Positions 34,863 through 41,849 of a DNA stretch of 64,000 bases are shown here, piece after piece. The stretch comes from Rhodanobacter sp. FDAARGOS 1247 (GTDB lineage: Bacteria > Pseudomonadota > Gammaproteobacteria > Xanthomonadales > Rhodanobacteraceae): assembly GCF_016889805.1 (NCBI RefSeq), contig NZ_CP069535.1:2542001-2606000 (forward strand), read 5' to 3'. Position 1 is the first letter of the stretch. Each line of letters begins with the position of its first letter. A program made the position numbers and the translations under genes. Under the pieces are notes generated by a model. The model was not told where the DNA came from, made no database searches, and worked only from the letters and a program-made list of their open reading frames with translations.

Positions 34863-35897
34863 ATGAAGCGCTGCATCACCGTCCTGATGTCCGGGCTGCT
34901 GCTCGTCATGGCCGCCGCCGTCAACGCGGGCACGCCCGCCACCACACCGGGCTCCGCCTACTTCGACAACAGCGGTCGCGACGACGTGCTTGCCGGCGGC
35001 GTGAAGATGATCCCGATCACCACGCCCAAGGGCACCTTCCACGTCTGGACCAAGCGCGTGGGCAACAACCCGAAACTGAAAGTCCTGCTGCTGCACGGCG
35101 GCCCCGGCGCCACCCACGAATACTTCGAGGCGTTCGGCAGCTATTTCCCAGGCGCCGGCATCGAGTATTACTACTACGACCAGCTCGGCTCCGCCTACAG
35201 CGACCAGCCGAAAGACACCTCGCTGTGGACCATCGACCGCTACGTCGACGAAGTCGAACAGGTACGCCAGGCGCTGCACCTGGACAAGGACAACTTCTGC
35301 CTGCTCGGCCAGTCCTGGGGCGGCATCCTGGCCATGGAGTACGCACTGAAATACCAGCAGCACCTGAAGTGCCTGGTGATCTCCAACATGGTCGACTCCA
35401 TCCCGCAGTACAACGAATACGCGAACAACGTATTGATGCCGGCGATGGACCAGAAACAACTCGCCGTAGTGAAAAAGCTCGAAGCCGAACACCGCACCAG
35501 CGACCCGCGCTACATGGCCATCCTCGGCCCGATGCACTACGAGCAGCACGTGTTGCGCATGCCGCAGGCGCAATGGCCCGAACCCGTCACCCGTTCGTTC
35601 GGCCACATCAACGAGCATATCTACACCCTGATGCAGGGCCCCAGCGAACTGGGCGCCAGCGGCCGCCTGCTGAACTGGGACCGCAGCAAGGACCTGCACC
35701 GCATCACCGTCCCCACCCTGGTGATCGGCGCGCAGTACGACACGATGGACCCGAAATACATGGCCAGCATGGCGAAGAAACTCCCACACGGTCAATTTCT
35801 GCTATGCCCGAAAGGCAGCCACATGGCGATGTATGACGATCAACAAACCTACTTCGATGGGTTGATCGGGTTCTTGCGGAAAGTCGAAGCCGAATGA
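34863..35897 (+). CDS. Exported proline iminopeptidase-like hydrolase (peptidase S33)
   Basis: 344 residues with a Sec signal peptide (MKRCITVLMSGLLLVMAAAVNA). The alpha/beta-hydrolase core shows the oxyanion motif LLLHGGPGATHEY, nucleophile elbow LLGQSWGGILAMEY, Asp in VIGAQYDTMDP and His in GSHMAMYDD, matching proline iminopeptidase/tricorn-interacting-factor relatives that release N-terminal residues from peptides. Location is probably periplasmic. It ends the core-like region; sequence becomes AT-richer right after its stop. Confidence 0.85.
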   Translation: MKRCITVLMSGLLLVMAAAVNAGTPATTPGSAYFDNSGRDDVLAGGVKMIPITTPKGTFHVWTKRVGNNPKLKVLLLHGGPGATHEYFEAFGSYFPGAGIEYYYYDQLGSAYSDQPKDTSLWTIDRYVDEVEQVRQALHLDKDNFCLLGQSWGGILAMEYALKYQQHLKCLVISNMVDSIPQYNEYANNVLMPAMDQKQLAVVKKLEAEHRTSDPRYMAILGPMHYEQHVLRMPQAQWPEPVTRSFGHINEHIYTLMQGPSELGASGRLLNWDRSKDLHRITVPTLVIGAQYDTMDPKYMASMAKKLPHGQFLLCPKGSHMAMYDDQQTYFDGLIGFLRKVEAE

Positions 35898-35929
35898 CCT
35901 ATGGGAGTACCCCAAACACTGCAGGGTCA

Positions 35930-35971
35930 GGTTGCACAGAGAACAGCAAGACTCTGTTTCACGAGGCAACC
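35930..35971. repeat. Palindrome carrying GGGTCAGGTT, after the S33 hydrolase gene
   Basis: GGTTGC (35930-35935) pairs with GCAACC (35966-35971), and inside it ACAGAG pairs with CTCTGT. The left edge reads CAGGGTCAGGTTGC, sharing GGGTCAGGTT with the element at 55835. No T run follows. Interpreted as a REP-like remnant at the border of the accessory region. Confidence 0.5.
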
Positions 35972-36037
35972 AATGAAGAACTTGGCATCGAAGGCACGGG
36001 ATAGGCTGCAGGATTACACGGCGTTTTGGAATCTGCT

Positions 36038-36048
36038 TAGCGCTAGGC
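36038..36048 (+). other. Integron core-site-like sequence before cassette-like gene 1
   Basis: TTAGCGCTAGGCC differs by one base from GCGTTAGGCC, the 3' end of many attC sites (core GTTRRRY). It lies about 20 bases before the start of the gene at 36068. On its own it would be weak; its value is in the repetition at 37000 and 37532. Confidence 0.3.
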
Positions 36049-36067
36049 CTCTTTATGGAGATCAACG

Positions 36068-36835
36068 ATGTTCCCTTATGAAAGCAACTACGTGTGCCAC
36101 TTCTTTCGTCTTTGGGGGAATCGAGAAGCTGCAACTGGAGATCTCGCTGACGACTCGCTGCTTGGGAACATGCAGAACGACTTCGACGCGAAATTCGGTG
36201 ATGTGTGCGGGGACGCGAACAGTCGATTCTTCTTCATAGAATTCAAGCGTCTGAGAAAAGGGTTTTGTGAAGAGGTATCAAAATCTATGGGTAAGACTCA
36301 TCGCGTCGCCCTGTATGAGCACCTGAGGCGCGATTCAACGTGTAGACAAATCGCGAGACAGGGGCACTTCGGCTGTTACCCCGACAGAAGCGGAAGCTTA
36401 GTTTTTGAACCGTATGCACATTGTCCAGCAGCAATCAAAACAAAAGAACAAATAGTAGATGAGATATTCTCCAGCCCTAGAGTAACTTCGTACAATGAGC
36501 TCGACCATCAAGCATGGAAATGTGGCTTTCCTAAATTCCACGAGCAGATCACTAGTTACGACTTATCCCAGTGCAAGGTCGTCCCCGGATTCTTCGCGAA
36601 AGGATTGGGGATTTCGGCAGAGCATCTTAAAATGTATGTTTCCTGCATGTATCAGCATTTGCAAACCACAGTCGACTCGAGCGGCGTCACGATCCTCGGT
36701 GCGTTTAACCGTCAAACCAATAGACTTGTGGCGTTCAATGACACCATCGAGAACCTCATTTTCCGCCTCCAATCAGCCTTAAATAGCCCTAAGGAGCGCA
36801 CCATCTCCAAGCCTAGTGGGCGAATTCAATTCTGA
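36068..36835 (+). CDS. AT-rich accessory gene of unknown function (possible nuclease fold)
   Basis: 255 residues, no signal peptide. Composition differs sharply from neighbours (bases 36421-36480 contain only 23 G+C of 60). The segment NDFDAKFGD...SRFFFIEFKRLRKGF places an Asp about 17 residues before E-F-K, which is compatible with a PD-(D/E)xK nuclease core; no other nuclease motif is clear. Six or more Cys residues are scattered. GGAG lies seven bases before the ATG. It is the first of three cassette-like genes; no homologous family is recognised. Confidence 0.6.
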   Translation: MFPYESNYVCHFFRLWGNREAATGDLADDSLLGNMQNDFDAKFGDVCGDANSRFFFIEFKRLRKGFCEEVSKSMGKTHRVALYEHLRRDSTCRQIARQGHFGCYPDRSGSLVFEPYAHCPAAIKTKEQIVDEIFSSPRVTSYNELDHQAWKCGFPKFHEQITSYDLSQCKVVPGFFAKGLGISAEHLKMYVSCMYQHLQTTVDSSGVTILGAFNRQTNRLVAFNDTIENLIFRLQSALNSPKERTISKPSGRIQF

Positions 36836-36932
36836 AGTGCACCGGCGTTGAAGCTACAGCCCCCATCGGATCAGTTGACCACCAACGAAAGGCAAAATGA
36901 CCTCACAGATCGCCCTAAAATCAACGCGCAGC

Positions 36933-37006
36933 ACCTTGGGAGGGGTTCAAGCCCCTGAAATCGGTGGAATTTTTACCAAGGTACTTTTTCTACAGCTACG
37001 TTAGGC
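36933..37006 (+). other. attC-like recombination site between cassette-like genes 1 and 2
   Basis: A perfect 7-base inverted repeat ACCTTGG (36933-36939) / CCAAGGT (36976-36982) brackets a second small stem (AGGGG/CCCCT), and the region ends with the canonical core CGTTAGGC (GTTAGGC 37000-37006), 16 bases before the next start codon. The matching left-hand core is degenerate (GCCCTAAAATC at about 36912), and the spacer before GTTAGGC is longer than usual, so this is at best a diverged attC. Confidence 0.4.
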
Positions 37007-37022
37007 AACGAGATCCAAGCTC

Positions 37023-37469
37023 ATGACCAGATCATGCATACGTACCGCTCTTATAGCGATTGCGCTGGTTGCATCCACTTGTCCAGTTTTTGGCCAAGCG
37101 ATTGACCCCGAAGCTCGGATCAAGGCGGACGGGTATCAAAGCTTGAATCACGGAAGCGATGGTACGCCTTGGTACACGCTTGGGGAGACCGTTCCACAAG
37201 AGCGCATCAAAGAACTTGAAGTCCAAGTGGCTCGGCTACCGAAAGATGAGAGATTGCTCTCAGTCTGCAATCTTGCGCGCGGTGGTGCGAAGGCGAAGCT
37301 GATCGAGCAGAGCGGGCTAGCTTACGACGTAGCTGTTACTGACTACGGGTACGAAGGGCGAACGATTGTGTGTGTTTTGAAATTCATGTTGGGCAGTACG
37401 ATCGGAACTCAGATTGCCTACTTCAAGGAAACCGAAAGCGCAGTGTATCTATATTTCATCAAGAGTTGA
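37023..37469 (+). CDS. Cassette-like gene 2: small exported protein
   Basis: 148 residues. Signal peptide MTRSCIRTALIAIALVASTCPVFGQA. The mature part (IKADGYQSLNHGSDGTPWYTLGETVPQERIKELEVQVARL ... FMLGSTIGTQIAYFKETESAVYLYFIKS) shows no known domain. The gene begins 16 bases after GTTAGGC and ends 25 bases before GGCTAAC, as gene cassettes do. GC content is below that of the surrounding chromosome. Confidence 0.6.
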   Translation: MTRSCIRTALIAIALVASTCPVFGQAIDPEARIKADGYQSLNHGSDGTPWYTLGETVPQERIKELEVQVARLPKDERLLSVCNLARGGAKAKLIEQSGLAYDVAVTDYGYEGRTIVCVLKFMLGSTIGTQIAYFKETESAVYLYFIKS

Positions 37470-37494
37470 TAGCGGACTGTTTAAGCCGGCCGCT

Positions 37495-37538
37495 GGCTAA
37501 CAAATCCCGGGTACCGCCTGTTGTGCCAAGCGTTAGGG
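37495..37538 (+). other. Compact attC-like site between cassette-like genes 2 and 3
   Basis: GGCTAAC (37495-37501) and GTTAGGG (37532-37538) are inverted core-like boxes 44 bases apart end to end; between them GGTAC and GTGCC can pair with one G-T wobble. The order R''-L''-L'-R' and the start codon five bases downstream match a small attC. It is shorter than well-studied attC sites, so functionality is uncertain. Confidence 0.45.
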
Positions 37539-37554
37539 ACGCATGGAGAATTTC

Positions 37555-37779
37555 ATGCCTAAGACAACAATCGACTATAAACTACTCATCACTGCGCTTA
37601 AGGCAGAGAACCAAAGACTGCAGAAACGCATCGCGAGTCTAGAGGTCAAGCTTATTTCCTCTAAAAGTCGGATCGTGGCGCTCGAGAAGGAAATCAAGTG
37701 GGGTGGCAATCGCGAACTCGCAAAAATTCTTGATGACATCTCGCATGACGAAAAGGCTGCAGGCGCAAAGGGCGCGTAG
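37555..37779 (+). CDS. Cassette-like gene 3: small coiled-coil protein
   Basis: 74 residues. A continuous heptad pattern (LLITALKAENQRLQKRIASLEVKLISSKSRIVALEKEIK) predicts a coiled coil, followed by a polar tail. ATG 37555 is preferred because GGAG lies six bases upstream; ATG 37543 is in frame. It follows the compact attC-like site by about 16 bases. Function unknown. Confidence 0.6.
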   Translation: MPKTTIDYKLLITALKAENQRLQKRIASLEVKLISSKSRIVALEKEIKWGGNRELAKILDDISHDEKAAGAKGA

Positions 37780-37808
37780 CATCAAGCTTGAACTGCACAA
37801 TCACAATC

Positions 37809-37834
37809 AAAGGGGACGGAGGTAATTAAATTTT
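37809..37834 (+). repeat. Dispersed element AAAGGGGACGGAGG(T)AATTAAAT, copy 1
   Basis: The block AATCAAAGGGGACGGAGG here recurs on the opposite strand at 54080-54098, and related forms with GGGGACGTGG...AATTAAAT occur near 57213, 60002 and 60163. Copies sit in gene-free spacers of the accessory regions. This copy lies between cassette-like gene 3 and the MazG-like gene. Confidence 0.6.
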
Positions 37835-37965
37835 GCCCGTAGACATTATTCGATCGTGCGGCAGACAACAGACTCTTCTAGCGCCTGTCACGCGTCGAAA
37901 AACTAGCTCCATGCCGCTCTTGGTCCACGCCTTTCAATCACCTTCACCCCTTGATCCCAACCACC

Positions 37966-38292
37966 ATGAAATACGAAGAACTGCAAGCATCCGCCCTCAA
38001 GCTCAACGCGCTCTACGAGCAGCTCGAAACCAAGTTGTACGGGCGCGCCTGGAGCACGGAGGAACTGGCGCTGGGGTTCATGGGGGACGTGGGTGATCTG
38101 GCGAAGCTGATCCAGGCGAACGCGGGCATCCGCAATATCGATGACTACAAGTCCAAGCTGGGACATGAGCTGTCGGACTGCCTGTGGTCGATCATCGTGC
38201 TTGCGGACAAGTGCGGCATCGATCTGCAGGCGGAGTTCACCAGCAACGTCGAGGGGCTGATGGCCCATGTGTCCAGGGAGATCGCCGCATGA
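37966..38292 (+). CDS. MazG-like nucleotide pyrophosphohydrolase-fold protein
   Basis: 108 residues, all helical. GFMGDVGDLAKLIQANAGIRN... and GHELSDCLWSIIVLADKCGIDLQAEF follow the MazG layout (first acidic helix, then E-L-S-D in the ExxD helix). The first helix has D-V-G-D rather than the usual ExxE, so metal binding may be altered. MazG-like enzymes remove aberrant or signalling nucleotides. Start ATG 37966 is chosen over an upstream TTG. The next gene starts 52 bases downstream. Confidence 0.75.
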   Translation: MKYEELQASALKLNALYEQLETKLYGRAWSTEELALGFMGDVGDLAKLIQANAGIRNIDDYKSKLGHELSDCLWSIIVLADKCGIDLQAEFTSNVEGLMAHVSREIAA

Positions 38293-38344
38293 CCATCAGT
38301 CCGGGCCGCCGCGTCGCGGCGCCTGGTTCACCCGAGGGGGCCGC

Positions 38345-38764
38345 ATGAAGATCCTTCTCCGCATCGCATTCGTTGCCGCCAGCCTTGGCGCCGCTTCGGC
38401 GGCGCCTTGCAGTGAGCTGCCGGGCAAGTGGATGCTGTCCATCGAGAATCCCGGGCATCACGCCGTGGCGACGGTTGCCGTGGAGTTCACCGATGAAGTC
38501 GCCCCCTCCTGCATGGGCGGGAAGTGGAAGGTCGTGAAGGTGGTTTCGGCGACCACCGGTGACAAGACCTTCTTCCCGGTGTCGGACCCGCTGTCGTATC
38601 GGATCGAGAACGGGCAGCTGACCATCGGCCGCAACGAAGTATGTGATGCCTACCTCTGGCTGCAGGGTCCGCTCGTCGGCACCTCGGTGCAGGGCAGCTA
38701 TTTCAGTCTCGGGCTCGGGGGAAGCTCTCCGCTCGGCTACTTCACGTTGCGCCAGGCCAGGTGA
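38345..38764 (+). CDS. Small exported protein (139 aa)
   Basis: Signal peptide MKILLRIAFVAASLGAASA. The mature part begins APCSELPGKWMLSIENPG and is predicted all-beta (VATVAVEFTDEVAPSCMGGKWKVVKVVSA, YRIENGQLTIGRNEVCDAYLWLQGPLVGTSVQGSYFSLG), reminiscent of lipocalin/avidin-like small barrels, with three cysteines. No family is assigned. Its TGA overlaps the GTG start of the repeat protein by four bases (GTGA). Confidence 0.65.
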   Translation: MKILLRIAFVAASLGAASAAPCSELPGKWMLSIENPGHHAVATVAVEFTDEVAPSCMGGKWKVVKVVSATTGDKTFFPVSDPLSYRIENGQLTIGRNEVCDAYLWLQGPLVGTSVQGSYFSLGLGGSSPLGYFTLRQAR

Positions 38765-39159
38765 CCCTCGTCAGGACGTCGGGGACGTTCGCAAGCCCGG
38801 CGTCAAGGCTCCAAACCCCGACAGGGACGTTCGCCGGCTCGACGTCGAGGTTCCGAACCCCAGCAGGGACGTTCGCGACCCCGACGTCGAGGTTCCGGAC
38901 CTCGGCGGGGACGTTCGCAAGCCCGGCGTCGAGGTTGCGAACCCCGACCGGGACGTTCGCAACCCCAGTGTCGAGGTTTCAAACCCCGACGGAGACGTTC
39001 GCTGGCTCGATGTCGACGTTCCGAACCCCGGCGGCGACGTTCGCAAGCCCGGCCTCCAGCATGAAGAAAGCTCCCGCACGGAAACCCCGCGTCCAACCGG
39101 TCGTTCGAGGCCACAATGAAGCCCCGGCGTCATGCCGATCCAGCGAGAACGAAGCATGA
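38761..39159 (+). CDS. Tandem-repeat protein, seven 14-residue GTFAxPxSRxxTPx units
   Basis: 132 residues, GTG start at 38761. Residues 8-105 are seven degenerate 14-residue repeats (GTFASPASRLQTPT, GTFAGSTSRFRTPA and so on), followed by a basic tail (KKAPARKPR). The chain is rich in Ser, Thr, Arg and Pro and is probably disordered. The start overlaps the previous stop (GTGA) and the stop overlaps the start of the yciI-like gene (ATGA), which supports this frame; other frames through the repeat are also open because the unit is 42 bases. No family is recognised. Confidence 0.5.
   Translation: MTLVRTSGTFASPASRLQTPTGTFAGSTSRFRTPAGTFATPTSRFRTSAGTFASPASRLRTPTGTFATPVSRFQTPTETFAGSMSTFRTPAATFASPASSMKKAPARKPRVQPVVRGHNEAPASCRSSENEA
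38770..39062 (+). repeat. 42-base tandem repeat, seven copies
   Basis: GACGTTCGC recurs at 38784, 38826, 38868, 38910, 38952, 38994 and 39036, exactly 42 bases apart, each followed by a diverged GTCGAGGTTCCGAACCCC block. Units differ by several substitutions but no indels. There are no unique spacers, so it is not a CRISPR. Confidence 0.95.
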
Positions 39160-39276
39160 GCAACTCCAGCCCGCTGTCCGAATACCTCGTCCTCTCCCGC
39201 GGCCAGTGCGACGTCCCCCCAGTTTTGAGTAGCACCTCGGTTTGGAGTCCAATCCCCCATCTGAAGGAGATTGGAC

Positions 39277-39540
39277 GTGAAGAAACGCTTTTCCGAAGAA
39301 CAGATCATCGGCTTCCTTCGTGAGGCGGAGGCTGGCTTGCCGGTGAAGGCGCTGTGCCGGCAGCACGGCTTCAGCGAGGCCTCGTACTACCTGTGGCGCA
39401 GCAAGTTCGGCGGGATGAGTGTGCCCGACGCCAAACGGCTGAAAGAGCTGGAGACGGAGAACGGTCGGCTGAAGAAGCTGCTGGCCGAGCAGGTGCTTGA
39501 GAACGAGGTCATCAAGGACGCCCTGCGAAAAAAGTGGTGA
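39277..39540 (+). CDS. IS3-family transposase OrfA
   Basis: 87 residues from GTG 39277 (AAGGAG eight bases upstream). Helix-turn-helix ([45 protein letters not shown]) plus a leucine-zipper-like tail ([30 protein letters not shown]). It binds the element ends. It ends in the A6G slippery stretch, where a -1 shift would fuse it to OrfB. Confidence 0.95.
   Translation: MKKRFSEEQIIGFLREAEAGLPVKALCRQHGFSEASYYLWRSKFGGMSVPDAKRLKELETENGRLKKLLAEQVLENEVIKDALRKKW
39528..39534 (+). other. Programmed -1 frameshift site AAAAAAG
   Basis: The heptamer AAAAAAG precedes the orfA stop by four bases. OrfA is read in frame 1 and OrfB in frame 0, so a -1 slip here makes the OrfAB transposase, as in other IS3 elements. 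A downstream stimulating structure was not verified. Confidence 0.7.
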
Positions 39541-40352
39541 GCGCACCGGCTCGGCGCGAGCTGGTGCGGCAGATGGCCGAGAAGGGATTGAGCGAGCGAC
39601 GTGCGCTGGCGGTCGTCGTCATGAGCGCCAGCGCGTATCGCTATCCGACACGCCCGGATCGCAACGGGGACCTCCGGCAACGGATCGTGGCCCTGGCGCA
39701 GCGGTACAAGCGCTATGGCGTGGGGATGATCCATCTGAAGCTGCGGCAAGCGGGGCTGCTGGTGAACTACAAGCGGGTGGAACGGCTGTATCAGGAAGCG
39801 AAGCTGCAGGTGCGGCGGCGCAAGCGGAAGAAGGTGCCCGTTGCCGAGCGGCAACCGTTGGCTCGGCCGAAGGCAGCCAACGAGGTCTGGTCTATGGACT
39901 TCGTGTTTGATCGCACCGCTGAGGGACGCGTCATCAAGTGCCTGACGATGGTCGATGACGCCACCCACGAGGCGGTTGTCATCGAGGTCGAGCGGGCGAT
40001 CTCCGGCCTGGGCGTGACGCGGGTGATGGATCGCCTGGCGCTCAGTCGTGGCTTGCCCAAGGTGATCCGCAGCGACAACGGCAAGGAGTTCTGCGGCAAG
40101 GCGATGGTGACCTGGGCCCACGAGCGTGGTGTGCAGCTGCGCCTGATCGAACCGGGCAAGCCAAACCAGAATGCGTACATCGAATCGTTCAACGGCCGGT
40201 TGCGCGACGAATGTCTCAACGAGCACTGGTTTCCCAGCCTGCTGCATGCACGCGCCGAGATCGAACGCTGGCGATGCGAGTACAACGAGGAGCGACCGAA
40301 GAAGGTGCTGGGCGGGCTGACACCTGCCGCCTATGCGAAGCAGTTACAGTGA
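39534..40352 (+). CDS. IS3-family transposase OrfB (DDE integrase domain)
   Basis: 272 residues. HTH_21 region ([52 protein letters not shown]) then the rve catalytic core: first Asp in [10 protein letters not shown], second Asp in IRSDNGKEF, Glu in [19 protein letters not shown], and the C-terminal [19 protein letters not shown]. All three DDE residues are present. Normally made as an OrfAB fusion through the A6G slip; an independent GTG start at 39534 is possible. Confidence 0.95.
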   Translation: MVSAPARRELVRQMAEKGLSERRALAVVVMSASAYRYPTRPDRNGDLRQRIVALAQRYKRYGVGMIHLKLRQAGLLVNYKRVERLYQEAKLQVRRRKRKKVPVAERQPLARPKAANEVWSMDFVFDRTAEGRVIKCLTMVDDATHEAVVIEVERAISGLGVTRVMDRLALSRGLPKVIRSDNGKEFCGKAMVTWAHERGVQLRLIEPGKPNQNAYIESFNGRLRDECLNEHWFPSLLHARAEIERWRCEYNEERPKKVLGGLTPAAYAKQLQ

Positions 40353-40863
40353 ACCCGGACTCTAAACCGTCCCGCTACTCAAAGCGGGGGGACGTCGGTG
40401 GGACAGTGGCGCCTCGCGCGAGGACATCCAGGCAGCGATCGACCGCTTCTACGCATGGTATGACCGGCTGGTTGGCGAGGGCCGGATGCGGCCCGGGCAG
40501 CGGCTGGCGCGGGAAGGCCGGGTGGTGTCGCGGCAAGGTGTCCTGGACGGCCCGTTTGCCGAGGCCAAGGAAGTGGTCGGCGGCTACTGGACGATCCTGG
40601 CGGGCAGCCTCGACGAGGCGGCCGCCATCGCCGCGCAGAATCCGTGCCTGGACTATGGCCTGGCGCTGGAAATCCGGCCGATCGACCCGGTGCGCGCCAG
40701 CGCCTTCGCGCTGACCAACGAAACGCCCACGTAGCGAGCCACGCCCGCCCGCATCGCGGCCCTGCCCGGTGTCGACCTGACACTTCTTCCCTGCAGGAAC
40801 GGAGTATGTTGTCGCGGGCAGCAGCGTTGACATCCTCGACATGTCTCACGCAGGGGAACCACG

Positions 40864-41631
40864 ATGAATACGACGGCTATCGCGGGCAACGGCGTACGGG
40901 CCGAAGGCCGGCGCTTTTATGTGTGGATGGCCGGCGCCTTCATCCTGGTCGCCTTTGGCGGCTTCGTGCCGACCTTCTGGGCACCCGTGGTGGCCGGCAC
41001 TTTTCACGCGCCGCCGATCATCCATATCCACGGCATCCTGATGTTCGCCTGGGTCTGCTTCTACTTCGTGCAGACGACACTCATCGCAACGGGACGCACG
41101 CTCGATCATCGCTCGTGGGGACTGGCCGGCATCGCACTGTTCAGCGTGATCGCCTGCGCCATCCTGGTCGGCGAGATGGCCGTGATCAAGCGCGACGAGG
41201 CCGCCGGCATGGGCGATGCGGCGCGCCGCTTTGCCGCCGTCACGCTGTGTGCGTGGCCGCTGATGGTCGGCCTGTTTGCCACCGCCATCGCCAATACCCG
41301 GCGTCCGCAGGTGCACAAGCGCGTGATGACGCTGCTGATGGCCGCGATGATGACGCCTGCGATTGCGCGCGTGTTCCTGACTCTTCTGGCGCCGGCCGGT
41401 GCCGCGGCGGGCGGCCCGCCGCCACCGTTCGTGTCGATACCGCCGAGCCTGGTGGCGGACCTCTTCATCGTGGTCGCCATGGTTCATGACTGGCGCACCC
41501 GCGGACGGCCGCATCCGGTGTATGTCTACGGCGGCGCGATCCTGCTGGCGCAGCAGGTGCTCACGGTCCTGTTTGCGTCGACGGCGACGTGGATGGCCAT
41601 CGCCAGAGCATTCGAGAGTCTCGCCGGATAA
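40864..41631 (+). CDS. Multi-pass membrane protein of unknown function
   Basis: 255 residues with about seven hydrophobic helices. A His-rich helix (PPIIHIHGILMFAWVCFYFVQTTLIATGRTLDHRSWG) resembles DUF2306/cytochrome-like membrane proteins in which His could hold heme, but no family can be assigned with certainty. It lies 129 bases after the disrupted yciI gene and is followed by a 218-base spacer (41632-41849) in which no gene is evident. Confidence 0.65.
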   Translation: MNTTAIAGNGVRAEGRRFYVWMAGAFILVAFGGFVPTFWAPVVAGTFHAPPIIHIHGILMFAWVCFYFVQTTLIATGRTLDHRSWGLAGIALFSVIACAILVGEMAVIKRDEAAGMGDAARRFAAVTLCAWPLMVGLFATAIANTRRPQVHKRVMTLLMAAMMTPAIARVFLTLLAPAGAAAGGPPPPFVSIPPSLVADLFIVVAMVHDWRTRGRPHPVYVYGGAILLAQQVLTVLFASTATWMAIARAFESLAG

Positions 41632-41849
41632 CTCCCGCTGCGCCGGATTCGACATGCCCCCGCACGGTTGGGGCTGGGAGTTTCCGGTCCGCTGGCTGGG
41701 CCGGGCTGCTGAGGCTGGCGCTGTTCGTCATGTTCCGGCCCAAGGGCGAGCGGCCGGGGTGGCGTCGGGGCAAGCAATGAGAACGTGGCGAGCGGACGAA
41801 CACTGGCAGCCCGATTGAACCGGCCCGCGCTTGCCGCGACACTGGCCCG

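Larger units (their letters stand above)
39209..40397 (+). mobile_element. Complete IS3-family insertion sequence (1189 bp)
   Basis: The ends are imperfect inverted repeats of about 40 bases, beginning CGACGTCCCCCC on both sides and continuing with TTTGAGTAGC and CGGTTT(G/A)GAGTCC. A 3-base direct repeat GTG flanks it (39206-39208 and 40398-40400). Inside are orfA and orfB with the -1 frameshift arrangement of IS3. Both genes look intact, so the element may still be active. Confidence 0.95.
39156..40734 (+). pseudogene. YciI-family gene interrupted by an IS3-family element
   Basis: The 5' part (39156-39208) encodes MSNSSPLSEYLVLSRGQ and the 3' part (40401-40734) continues WDSGASREDIQAAIDRFYAWYDRLVGEGRMRPGQ... 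to LTNETPT. Removing bases 39209-40400 (element plus one GTG duplication) restores one frame of 128 residues, a normal YciI/DGPF-domain (YCII-related) protein with VLDGPFAEAKEVVGGYW. Without excision the N-terminal fragment runs into the element. A short C-terminal product could start at ATG 40486, but the gene is almost certainly inactive. Confidence 0.9.

Noticed and set aside
36931..36990. tRNA-like T-arm (GGGGTTCAAGCCCC) near 36942, possible tRNA fragment
   Set aside because: No acceptor stem, anticodon arm or CCA end can be assembled around it; better explained as part of the attC-like inverted repeats.
38770..39062. Regular 42-base repeats as a CRISPR array
   Set aside because: The units are contiguous and diverged throughout, with no constant repeat plus unique spacer pattern and no cas genes nearby.
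38643..39119. Alternative frame through the 42-base repeat (DVRKPGVEVPNPxR units)
   Set aside because: Open only because the unit length is divisible by three; it lacks a ribosome-binding site and lies inside the exported protein gene at its start, while the chosen frame has coupled overlaps at both ends.
41632..41849. Short open frames between the membrane protein and gumN-like genes
   Set aside because: Products are short, Arg/Gly/Trp-rich, lack ribosome-binding sites and match no family; the segment is listed as a gene-free spacer.
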